A DNA stretch of 64,000 nucleotides, from assembly GCA_026129255.1 (NCBI GenBank), contig JAHCIJ010000003.1, forward strand, positions 248,001 to 312,000, read 5' to 3'. Shown piece by piece: positions 34,506 to 41,352 of this stretch. The translations under genes and the position numbers were made by a program. The notes beneath the pieces were generated by a model. It worked only from the letters and a program-made list of their open reading frames with translations. It did not search any database and was not told where the DNA came from. This DNA is from Anaerolineales bacterium (GTDB lineage Bacteria; Chloroflexota; Anaerolineae; Anaerolineales; UBA11579). Position 1 is the first letter of the stretch. Each line of letters starts with the position of its first letter.

Positions 34506-35242
34506 TGGTTACCACCGAAGAATGGAGAGATGGCTGTGAACAGCAACAACACGATGATCACCCAGCGCAGTACATCCTGCGTGCGCAGGCTGGCCTCGTG
34601 CGCGACGTTGGCTTTGGTGTACGCGCCGGCGGCGTAGAGCTCCTCGCCCAGCAGCGGTTCATGTGCCGCGGCAAACAGTACGGCTTGCGTGCTCAGCGCA
34701 GGGCTGCCGCCCAGGCTGAAGCCTTCGCTGCGGTGCGCGGCATCGGCGATCAGCCCCGCCTCGGGGCCAAAGGCGCCTAGCATGGCGGTGGAGAGCGCCG
34801 TACGATCCAGCACTGAAGGCAGCGTGCCTGCTGCGTAGGCGAACGGCGTGATGCCCGTGGTCTGCGCCAGATGCAAATGGAATTGGTCAGGGATGCCGAT
34901 GCGGCGATAGGTGCTGCGCAAGGTGTCTTGCGCCAGCAGCATCAGCGTGCCTTCGCCGCTGGTGGCCACCGGCGGCAAGTCGCTATCCGCGGCGATCTCG
35001 GCCACTTGCTGCAGCAGGGTTAGCCCGGCAAGCGCCGCGGCGCTGTGCGTGCTGAGCAAGCCGCCATGCCCCAGATTGACTTGCAGGCGTGAGCCGTCTT
35101 CCACCGAGAGATCGATGCTGCGTTGCAGCCGCTGGATGGCGGGGATGTTGCGCAGGGTGCGGCGCTTACCGCCGTTCCATACCGAGAAGAGCAGCATCAG
35201 GGCCACCACCAGCGCCAGGATGGCGAGGGGCGAGGGCATCAT
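34502..35242 (-). CDS. DUF6754-like membrane-anchored protein
   Basis: 246 residues. An N-terminal helix (LAILALVVALMLLFSVW) precedes a soluble domain with QVNLGHGGLLSTHSAAALAG, ITPFAYAAGTLPSVL and EELYAAGAYTKAN, and a C-terminal helix WVIIVLLLFTAISPFF. The pattern resembles DUF6754 proteins of Anaerolineae. Two adjacent ATGs (35242, 35239) overlap the upstream stop; the longer frame to 35338 is inside that gene. Function unknown; co-occurrence with the GlmL-like ATPase suggests a common complex. Confidence 0.65.
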   Translation of the reverse strand: MMPSPLAILALVVALMLLFSVWNGGKRRTLRNIPAIQRLQRSIDLSVEDGSRLQVNLGHGGLLSTHSAAALAGLTLLQQVAEIAADSDLPPVATSGEGTLMLLAQDTLRSTYRRIGIPDQFHLHLAQTTGITPFAYAAGTLPSVLDRTALSTAMLGAFGPEAGLIADAAHRSEGFSLGGSPALSTQAVLFAAAHEPLLGEELYAAGAYTKANVAHEASLRTQDVLRWVIIVLLLFTAISPFFGGNQ

Positions 35243-35493
35243 GGCTGTGGGTCTCGCAGTGCATCGGCCAGGGCTTGGCGTTGGCTGGGGTCTTCCATCA
35301 TGCCGGCAAAGGCGCGCAGGCTGCTTTCCGACAGCCATGCGGCCAGCAATGGTTCGGCTACATACAGGCTTTGCGCCACCAGATGGGCGAACGCGCCGCC
35401 GTGCTCAAGCAGCGCGGCGGCCAGATTGCCTAAGCCCCAATGTTGAATGCGTGTGATCAGGGGGTCTTGCGGATCGCTTGTTAATGAAAGCAC
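35239..35493 (-). CDS. Small hypothetical protein, first gene of the GlmL-like operon
   Basis: 84 residues if started at GTG 35493 (LSLTSDPQDPLITRIQHWGL); an ATG at 35568 gives 109 residues but leaves only 16 bp to the divergent gene, so the shorter form is preferred without strong evidence. Neither start has a good ribosome site. The protein is helical, Leu/Ala-rich (NLAAALLEHGGAFAHLVAQSL) with no membrane helix. The gene is coupled to the DUF6754-like one. No family recognised. Confidence 0.5.
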   Translation of the reverse strand: MLSLTSDPQDPLITRIQHWGLGNLAAALLEHGGAFAHLVAQSLYVAEPLLAAWLSESSLRAFAGMMEDPSQRQALADALRDPQP

Positions 35494-35572
35494 AGGTGGA
35501 TTGTATATGCCGCAAATCGCAGGGTCAAGCGGCAGCGCGGTGGAGATATTCACACTCGCTGCGGGCATGGAT

Positions 35573-35584
35573 TAATATTGACGC
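35573..35584 (+). promoter_or_regulatory. Possible leaderless promoter -10
   Basis: TAATAT at 35573-35578 ends exactly 6 nt before ATG 35585; no ribosome site lies between. Third instance of this spacing in the window. Confidence 0.45.
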
Positions 35585-36499
35585 ATGGCCCAAGCCCTGC
35601 CTGCTACGTTGCAGTTTGACCCGCCGCGCCGCCGCGGTACTGGCTTGCATATCTCGGCGGCCCTGCTCGTACTGGTGGGGGCGGCTATGTTGTTTGGTTT
35701 GGCGCTGGCCCAGCCGCCCGGGGTGCTGGGCATTCTGCTGCTGGTGGCGGGCAGCCTTGTCTCGCTGGTGCTGCCCTTTCTGTTCTATCGTTTGTACTGC
35801 TTGCACAAATCGGGCTATTGGATCAGCCGAGACGGCCTGCGCCTGCGCTGGGGGCTGCGCGCCGTCGATCTACCCTACGATGCGATTGTGGATGTGGCCC
35901 GCTGGAACGAGCTTGAAACGCCGCCAGCCTTGCCGCGCGCCATCTGGCCCGGTTCGGTATTGGGCCAGGTGCACGACAGCGAGCTAGGCACGGTGGAGTA
36001 CATGGCCTCGGACAAGACGCGCCTGGTGCTGCTCGGCACAGCGGAGCGCGTGTATGTGCTATCACCGGAGAAGGACCAGCAGTTTGTGGCCGCGCTGAAG
36101 CGCGAATCGCTGCGCGGCAGCCTGCGCCCGCTGAAAGCGCGCTCGGCTGCCCCCAGCTTTGTACTGGTCGAAGCCTGGGCCGAGCGGCTGCCACGCCGCC
36201 TGATGGCGGCTGGCGCAGTGTTGGCGCTGGCCCTGCTGCTACTGGCCGGGCTGGTCTCGCCCAGCCTACCCAGCATCAATCTGGGCTTCGCCGGGGACGG
36301 CAGCCCACTGCCCGCCGTGGCTGGCAGCCAGCTCTTGCTGCTGCCTGCCCTGAACCTGCTGTTTTATGTCGGCAATTGGCTGCTGGGGCTGCTTTTCTTC
36401 CGAGAACCAGGTGGCGAGAGCATCTCTGTGTTGCTGTGGGGTAGCAGCTTGCTGACCAGCGCCTTATTTTTGGGTGCTATAGTTGTGAGCATCCTGTAG
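35585..36499 (+). CDS. PH-like domain membrane protein
   Basis: 304 residues. Two N-terminal helices (LHISAALLVLVGAAMLFGLA, VLGILLLVAGSLVSLVLPFL) precede a PH-like domain: YWISRDGLRLRWGLRAVDLPYDAIVDV (about 80), then VYVLSPEKDQQFVAALKRE at its end. Three more helices follow in the C-terminal 110 residues. The strand pattern matches bacterial PH (bPH/DUF1648-PH) proteins, which have no defined enzymatic role. Divergent from the GlmL-like operon. Confidence 0.6.
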   Translation: MAQALPATLQFDPPRRRGTGLHISAALLVLVGAAMLFGLALAQPPGVLGILLLVAGSLVSLVLPFLFYRLYCLHKSGYWISRDGLRLRWGLRAVDLPYDAIVDVARWNELETPPALPRAIWPGSVLGQVHDSELGTVEYMASDKTRLVLLGTAERVYVLSPEKDQQFVAALKRESLRGSLRPLKARSAAPSFVLVEAWAERLPRRLMAAGAVLALALLLLAGLVSPSLPSINLGFAGDGSPLPAVAGSQLLLLPALNLLFYVGNWLLGLLFFREPGGESISVLLWGSSLLTSALFLGAIVVSIL

Positions 36500-36501
36500 G
36501 G

Positions 36502-36531
36502 TTATCCACATATCTGGATAGGTTATCCACA
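36502..36531 (+). promoter_or_regulatory. Two consensus DnaA boxes
   Basis: Two perfect TTATCCACA nonamers at 36502-36510 and 36523-36531, same orientation, 21 bp apart (two helical turns), filling the 35-bp gap before the DUF92 gene. A TGGATA between them forms an inverted match to TATCCA of the first box. There is no AT-rich unwinding element nearby and no dnaA/dnaN, so regulation or DnaA titration is likelier than an origin. Confidence 0.7.
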
Positions 36532-36534
36532 GAA

Positions 36535-37368
36535 ATGTTCGAAATTTCACTAGCATTTGACTGGACACAACTGGGTTTCGGGCTGCTGCTGGCGGCCGCC
36601 ATTGCCGCCGTGGCTTGGCGCCTGGGCATGCTGGCGCCCAGCGGCGCCGTGGCGGCTTTGCTGCTGGGCGGGCTGACCTACGGCCTGGGCGGGCTGCCCG
36701 CCGCCATCCTGCTGGTGGTGTTTTTCGCGTCTTCCAGCGTGCTGACCCGTCTGTTCTCCAGGCGTAAAAAGAAACTCGCCCAGACTTATTCCAAGGGCGG
36801 GCAGCGGGACTGGGCTCAGGTGCTGGCCAATGGCAGCCCGGCGCTGCTGGTGCTGGCCCTGGGTGCGGCGGGCTGGCTGCCGCAGTACATTGCCTGGCCG
36901 GGCTTCGCCGCCGCGCTGGCCAGCGTTACCGCAGACACCTGGGCCACTGAACTCGGCGTGCTGAGTAAGACCCAGCCGCAACTCATCACCACTGGCCAGC
37001 GCGTGCCCAAGGGTACATCCGGCGCAGTGTCGTTGGCGGGCAGCCTGGCCGCCGCGGGCGGCGCCTTGCTGATCGCACTGGTGGCCGGAGTTATTGCCAA
37101 TGGCTATCTCACGCTGGGTGTGCTGGCCGCAGTGGTGTTGGCCGGTATCCTTGGCGCACACTTTGACTCTTTGATCGGGGCCACTGTGCAGGCCATCTAC
37201 TACTGTCCCGAGTGCAAAAAAGAAACCGAGCAACACCCCACGCACAGCTGCGGGGCCGCCACCCGCCACTTGCGCGGTTGGCGTTGGATGGATAACGACT
37301 GGGTAAACTTCATCAGCGCCATGTTTGGCGTACTGGTGCTGCTCGGCGCAGCTAACTTCCTGCTGTGA
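36535..37368 (+). CDS. DUF92 family membrane protein
   Basis: 277 residues, about six or seven helices. DUF92 signatures are WRLGMLAPSGAVAALLLGGLTYG, SVLTRLFSRRKKKLAQTYSKGGQRDWAQVLANG (split here between loop and helix), ASVTADTWATELGVLSKTQP and ITTGQRVPKGTSGAVSLAG. The plant member VTE6 is a phytyl-phosphate kinase, so a polyprenol or phytol kinase role is possible. An additional cytosolic loop with CPECKKETEQHPTHSC is Cys/His-rich and could bind metal. The ATG is 3 bp after a DnaA box. Confidence 0.82.
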   Translation: MFEISLAFDWTQLGFGLLLAAAIAAVAWRLGMLAPSGAVAALLLGGLTYGLGGLPAAILLVVFFASSSVLTRLFSRRKKKLAQTYSKGGQRDWAQVLANGSPALLVLALGAAGWLPQYIAWPGFAAALASVTADTWATELGVLSKTQPQLITTGQRVPKGTSGAVSLAGSLAAAGGALLIALVAGVIANGYLTLGVLAAVVLAGILGAHFDSLIGATVQAIYYCPECKKETEQHPTHSCGAATRHLRGWRWMDNDWVNFISAMFGVLVLLGAANFLL

Positions 37369-37389
37369 GATAATCGCCGCGCTTCCATT

Positions 37390-38571
37390 ATGAACGATCC
37401 CCGTGTCCCCATGTCTTCACCGGACCTCACCGCGGCTGAACGCCAGGCGGTGAAGCAAGTGATGGAATCGCCCGTGCTGAGCATGGGCGAGCACACCACT
37501 GCCTTCGAGGCCGCTGTGTGTGAGTATGTCGGTAGTAAATATGCCATCGCCGTCAACTCCGGCACGGCCGGTTTGCACTTGTGCGTGCGCGCCGCCGGTA
37601 TCGGCGCGGGTGACTTTGTGCTCACCACGCCCTTCTCGTTCGTCGCCTCCACCAATGTCCTCCTGTACGAAAATGCGGTGCCTATCTATGTAGATGTGGA
37701 CGCTGCTACCGGCAACATTGACCCAGCGCGGCTGCAAGAAGCCGCGCACGACCTGGCGCACGGCGGCGCAGCCGCAGCGCGCTGGCTGCCGCGGCGCGGC
37801 GTTGGCGCCGCCCAGCCCGCCAAGGCTGTGCTGCCGGTGGATGTCTTCGGCCAGCCCGCTGACTACGATGCCATCCAGGCCACCGCCCAGGCGCATCAGC
37901 TCACCTTCATCGAAGATTCGTGTGAGGCGCTGGGCGCTGAATACAAAGGCACGCCCGCCGGCCGCTTTGGGCACAGTGCCGTATTTGCCTTCTATCCCAA
38001 CAAGCAAATGACCACTGGCGAAGGCGGCATGATCGTCACCGATGACCGCCAGGCCGCCCAACTGATGCGTGCCCTGCGCAATCAGGGCCGCGCCGAAGGT
38101 GACACCTGGTTGGAGCACAGCTACCTGGGCTACAACTACCGCACCACCGAGCTGAGCGCGGCCCTGGGCCGCATCCAGCTCGGCCGCTTGAACGAGATGG
38201 TGGCGCGCCGTGACCAGGTCGCGGGTTGGTATAGCGAGCAGCTCGATGATTTTGAGTTGGTGCACACTCCGCAGGTAGTCGCCAGCACCAGCCGCATGAG
38301 CTGGTTTGTGTACGTGGTGCGCCTGGCGCCGCAGATCGACCGCCAAGCGGTAATCGCGCGCCTGGCGGAGGCCGGTATCCCTGTACGCCCGTACTTTGCC
38401 CCCATCCATCTGCAGAAATACATGCGTGAGCGCTTCGGCTATGAGCTCGGCGACTTCCCGATCACCGAAGACCTGGGGGCGCGCAGCTTGGCGCTGCCCT
38501 TCTCCAGCGTGATGAAGCAAGACCAGGTCAGCCTGGTCTGCGAAGAGCTGCAGCGCGCAGTCCTGGCCTAA
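37390..38571 (+). CDS. DegT/DnrJ/EryC1/StrS aminotransferase family protein
   Basis: 393 residues, PLP-dependent sugar aminotransferase. AVNSGTAGLHLCVRAAGIG, TTPFSFVASTNVLLYENAVP, FIEDSCEALGAEYKG (PLP Asp) and FAFYPNKQMTTGEGGM with the internal aldimine Lys are clear; GYNYRTTELSAALGRIQL follows. It makes an amino sugar (4- or 3-amino type) for glycans such as the one encoded at the start of the window, though 15 kb away. An insertion rich in Ala (HDLAHGGAAAARWLPRRG) is unusual in this family. A terminator follows. Confidence 0.9.
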   Translation: MNDPRVPMSSPDLTAAERQAVKQVMESPVLSMGEHTTAFEAAVCEYVGSKYAIAVNSGTAGLHLCVRAAGIGAGDFVLTTPFSFVASTNVLLYENAVPIYVDVDAATGNIDPARLQEAAHDLAHGGAAAARWLPRRGVGAAQPAKAVLPVDVFGQPADYDAIQATAQAHQLTFIEDSCEALGAEYKGTPAGRFGHSAVFAFYPNKQMTTGEGGMIVTDDRQAAQLMRALRNQGRAEGDTWLEHSYLGYNYRTTELSAALGRIQLGRLNEMVARRDQVAGWYSEQLDDFELVHTPQVVASTSRMSWFVYVVRLAPQIDRQAVIARLAEAGIPVRPYFAPIHLQKYMRERFGYELGDFPITEDLGARSLALPFSSVMKQDQVSLVCEELQRAVLA

Positions 38572-38573
38572 AC

Positions 38574-38602
38574 AAAAAAGCCCGGCATCGCCGGGCTTTT
38601 TT
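38574..38602 (+). terminator. Rho-independent terminator after the DegT aminotransferase
   Basis: GCCCGGC, loop ATC, GCCGGGC, with six A before and six T after; bidirectional between convergent genes. Confidence 0.93.
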
Positions 38603-38619
38603 ATTCTTAAATTTCTTTC

Positions 38620-39294
38620 TCAAGGTTGCTGTTTGAAATTGAGCATGATCAGATTCTGGTTGCACTCGGCACGCGTGCTGAAGCTCACCGGGCTGGAGAG
38701 TGGTTGCCCGTTTTCATTAAGCAGCACGATCTGCAGCGCACCATCCGTGGCCACGGGTGCGTTGGCCAGCTGGATCTCGTAATACGCGCCAGGCCCGTAT
38801 TGGGTGGCTGCACCGGTCAGGCCGAGCTTATCCACCGGCTCGCCGTTGAGCGTGCCGGTCACCTGCACGCGCAGGTTAGCCAGCGGCACATCATCCAGCC
38901 CGAACACCAGGCCAAACACGCCCATGAAGTTGCACGCCTGCTCTGGGCGGAACAAAGCCGCTTCCAGATACGCCGGGCTGCCATCTTGCAGCTGATAGAT
39001 TAGCGCGGGGACGGTGGCCGTCGGCTCCAGCGTGGCGGTGGGTTCAGACGTCGGCGCCAGCGTCGGCTCAAGCGTGGCCGTGGGTAGTACCGAGGTCTGT
39101 GTGGGCGCAATGGTGGCGGTTACCGGCGGCAGCGGATTCCACTCGCTTTCAGGGTCAAGGAACAGTTGCAAGAAGTAGCCGCCCGAGCACAGCGAGGCCA
39201 CCAAGGCCAACAGGCTGCCGAGGTTCAGTGCAGCTGACCCCAGTTTACGTTTGGGGCCGCGCGGCTTCTCTTCTTTAAAGTCAAACTCGTCCAT
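38620..39294 (-). CDS. Membrane protein with Pro/Thr stalk and beta domain
   Basis: 224 residues from ATG 39294 (GGGAGAG upstream). A charged N-terminus (KEEKPRGPKRK) and one helix (about 27-48, LGSLLALVASLCSGGYFLQL) are followed by a T/P/E repeat stalk (TATLEPTLAPTSEPTATLEP) and an Ig-like extracytoplasmic domain with LRVQVTGTLNGEPVDKLGL. This architecture is frequent in Anaerolineae surface proteins. The specific function is unknown. Confidence 0.65.
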   Translation of the reverse strand: MDEFDFKEEKPRGPKRKLGSAALNLGSLLALVASLCSGGYFLQLFLDPESEWNPLPPVTATIAPTQTSVLPTATLEPTLAPTSEPTATLEPTATVPALIYQLQDGSPAYLEAALFRPEQACNFMGVFGLVFGLDDVPLANLRVQVTGTLNGEPVDKLGLTGAATQYGPGAYYEIQLANAPVATDGALQIVLLNENGQPLSSPVSFSTRAECNQNLIMLNFKQQP

Positions 39295-39304
39295 GGTCTC
39301 TCCC

Positions 39305-39336
39305 GCACACACGGGCTAGCGTGTATCCGTGTGTGC
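39305..39336 (-). promoter_or_regulatory. 10-bp inverted repeat in the 5' leader
   Basis: GCACACACGG (39305-39314) and CCGTGTGTGC (39327-39336) are perfect complements around a 12-nt loop, sitting between a TAGAAT -10 (minus strand, 39337-39342) and the ribosome site of the downstream membrane-protein gene. It could be an operator or 5' stabilising hairpin. Confidence 0.5.
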
Positions 39337-39354
39337 ATTCTATATCACGCATGC

Positions 39355-40224
39355 TTACGGCAAGAGTATTTCTATCGCCGAACCTGCACGCTGCTGTTCC
39401 AGCCAGGCTTGCACCGCCTGGGTCTGCAGTGCCTGGCGCGCCTGCGGGCTGAGCGGGCGGTCTGCTTCGTGCGCCAGTACCTCGATCAGATGAAAGCCGA
39501 TCTCGGTCTCGATCACCTGGCTGTATTGCCCGGGCTGCAGCGCAAAGGCTGCGGCTTCAACCTCGATTTGCAGCAGGTAGCCTCGCGGGAACCAGCCCAG
39601 CGTCCCCTGCCGCCGTGGGTCATTGTTGATCACCACGGTTTCAAACGGCGTGCCGCTTTCCAGCTGGCCCAATACACGCTCAGCAGAGAATTGATCCGGC
39701 AGTAGCACCTGGCGTGCCCACACTTGCTCCGCCGTGGTGGGCACATTGGCGCTGATCTCGGCCACCTGATGGGCGGCTTCCAGCTCCAGGCGCAGCTCCT
39801 CGCGGTAAGCGGCCTGGGTCAGCCCGAACGTGGCCAGCCAGCCGGCAAAGGCTTCCGCCCCGCCAGCCTGCTCCGTGATGTTTGCCAGGCGCCCATCGAG
39901 CAGGGCGTCATCGGCCACAAAGCCTGCCTGGCGGGCGGCTTGAGCCAGCAGCAGGCGGTCCACCAGGTTATCTATCACCACTTGCTGTGCATCTTGTGTT
40001 GCCAGAAGCGTGCCAGTTTGGCTCTGCGCTTCCTGGAACATGCGCACATTGGCGTTGTAACTGTTGGCAGTGATGCCCTCGCCGTTCACCCTGGCGACAT
40101 ACGCCAGCGGTGTGGCTGTCGATACCTCGGGCGTGTTCAGCTCCAGGGTAGGCGTGCTGACGCTGCGCGGCGCGCAGGCCGCCAGCAGGGCGAGGAGTAG
40201 GAGAGAAATTTGTATTCGTTGCAT
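39355..40224 (-). CDS. SurA/PrsA-like peptidyl-prolyl isomerase lipoprotein
   Basis: 289 residues. Signal peptide with lipobox LLALLAACAP (lipid Cys at 17), SurA-N-like helical region (YVARVNGEGITANSYNANVRMF) and a parvulin-like domain near 165-260 (EVWARQVLLPDQFSAERVL, RRQGTLGWFPRGYLL, GFHLIEVLAHE). It would help fold secreted proteins at the outer membrane face. Minus-strand TATAAT lies 10 nt before the ATG. It sits upstream of the Pro/Thr-stalk gene in the same orientation. Confidence 0.85.
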   Translation of the reverse strand: MQRIQISLLLLALLAACAPRSVSTPTLELNTPEVSTATPLAYVARVNGEGITANSYNANVRMFQEAQSQTGTLLATQDAQQVVIDNLVDRLLLAQAARQAGFVADDALLDGRLANITEQAGGAEAFAGWLATFGLTQAAYREELRLELEAAHQVAEISANVPTTAEQVWARQVLLPDQFSAERVLGQLESGTPFETVVINNDPRRQGTLGWFPRGYLLQIEVEAAAFALQPGQYSQVIETEIGFHLIEVLAHEADRPLSPQARQALQTQAVQAWLEQQRAGSAIEILLP

Positions 40225-40234
40225 GGGAGCAGAA

Positions 40235-40240
40235 ATTATA
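40235..40240 (-). promoter_or_regulatory. -10 element for the foldase gene
   Basis: Reads TATAAT on the minus strand, 10 nt before the start codon; no ribosome site between, so a very short leader is expected. Confidence 0.5.
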
Positions 40241-40287
40241 CAGTCCAGCCAGCGGCTGTATATGCAGAGGTGTGCGTGTTTCCTTGA

Positions 40288-40293
40288 TAAAAT
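40288..40293 (+). promoter_or_regulatory. -10 element for the acyltransferase gene
   Basis: TAAAAT, 11 nt before ATG 40305, in an 80-bp divergent gap. No ribosome site is visible. Confidence 0.4.
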
Positions 40294-40304
40294 GCCACCA
40301 ACCT

Positions 40305-41009
40305 ATGCATTATTCAAAACTGATTCGTTTTATTGATTTTGCGCTCAAGCGGCTGTGCCATGTCACCATCACGGGTGCGGAGAAGATCCCGCGCACAGGC
40401 GCAGCCATCGTGGCCATCAACCACCTGGGTTTCCTCGACCCGGCCTTGGGCCTGGTCACCATCCGCCGGCCGGACCTGACCGGCTGGGTGGCTGACAAGC
40501 ACAAGAAGAATCCACTGTACTCCTTCTTTATCAAGGCCGCCGACGGCATTTGGCTCGACCGCGAGAATGTGGATATGAACGCGCTGCGCAAAGCCTTGCA
40601 GGCGCTCAAAGAGGGACGCATTTTTGGCCTGGCGCCTGAAGGCACGCGCAGCCCGACGCGCGCCATGCTGAAAGCCAAGGAGGGCGCATCCTACCTGGCC
40701 ATCTCCAGCGGCGCGCCGATCTACCCCATGGCGGTGACCGGCACCGAGGATTCCGCCGGTGACTGGCTGCGCCTACGCAAGCCCGTGCTCACTGCCACCA
40801 TTGGTGACCCTTTCACCCTGCCACCCTTTACCCCCGGCAACCGCCAGGATGAATTGGCGCGCGGTACGGATGAGATCATGTGCCGCATTGCAGTCATGCT
40901 GCCGGAGGAGTATCGCGGTGTCTATGCGGACCATCCGCGCCTGAAGGAATTGCTGGCCGAGCAGTCTGCTCAGCAGGCTGCTGAGCAACCCGCCGCGGCT
41001 GCGGCTTGA
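40305..41009 (+). CDS. plsC: 1-acyl-sn-glycerol-3-phosphate acyltransferase
   Basis: 234 residues. Acylates lysophosphatidic acid at sn-2 in membrane lipid synthesis. Motif I VAINHLGFLDPAL (NHxxxxD), motif II-like WLDRENVDMNALRK, motif III FGLAPEGTRSPT and motif IV APIYPMAVTGTE are all seen. ATG 40305 (MHYSKLIRF) is preferred over 40272 because the -10 element overlaps the longer frame. The tail is Ala/Gln-rich. Its stop overlaps the -35 of the phe operon promoter. Confidence 0.88.
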   Translation: MHYSKLIRFIDFALKRLCHVTITGAEKIPRTGAAIVAINHLGFLDPALGLVTIRRPDLTGWVADKHKKNPLYSFFIKAADGIWLDRENVDMNALRKALQALKEGRIFGLAPEGTRSPTRAMLKAKEGASYLAISSGAPIYPMAVTGTEDSAGDWLRLRKPVLTATIGDPFTLPPFTPGNRQDELARGTDEIMCRIAVMLPEEYRGVYADHPRLKELLAEQSAQQAAEQPAAAAA

Positions 41010-41033
41010 CATTGCGTTTCTTTGGCGCATAAT
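41006..41033 (+). promoter_or_regulatory. Promoter of the pheS-pheT operon
   Basis: Perfect -35 TTGACA (41006-41011), 16-bp spacer, CATAAT (41028-41033). Transcription would begin near 41040, immediately before the T-box. Confidence 0.75.
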
Positions 41034-41039
41034 AGGCGC

Positions 41040-41333
41040 ACATCACGAATACACAACGTTGACAGAGGAAAGTAGGCGTATTTCCTTACTGCCCAGGGAG
41101 GTGTGGCCTAGACTGCAAGCCCGCCCAGTATCCTGCGCTGAAGTTCCCTCTCGAGTTGCTCGCTTGAATGTTGCTGCCTAGGCAGCGGCTACTAGAGCCA
41201 GCCGTACTCCCACGATATAGGGAAATGCCATGAGCCAGAACACCGGCTGTTGGCCTGAGTGGTAGCCGCATGGCGGCTGCAATCTGGGTGGTACCGCGGA
41301 GCTCCCGTCCCTGTAGTGGACTGGAGCTTTTTT
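41040..41333 (+). promoter_or_regulatory. T-box leader (tRNA-Phe sensing) with terminator
   Basis: The T-box core TGGTACCGCGG is at 41289-41299. Stem I starts at GAGGAAAGTAG (about 41066) and closes with CCCTCTC near 41150; the likely specifier is TTC (Phe) at 41144-41146, in GAAGTTCCC. The terminator is AGCTCC (41300-41305) and GTCC paired with GGAC and GGAGCT (41323-41328) followed by TTTTTT; its 5' arm overlaps the end of the T-box core, as expected for the antiterminator switch. Uncharged tRNA-Phe would favour readthrough into pheS. Confidence 0.92.
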
Positions 41334-41352
41334 GTTTTTTGGAGGAGTACGA

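Noticed and set aside
36502..36531. Chromosome replication origin
   Set aside because: Only two DnaA boxes, no AT-rich unwinding region and no dnaA/dnaN/gyrB neighbours.
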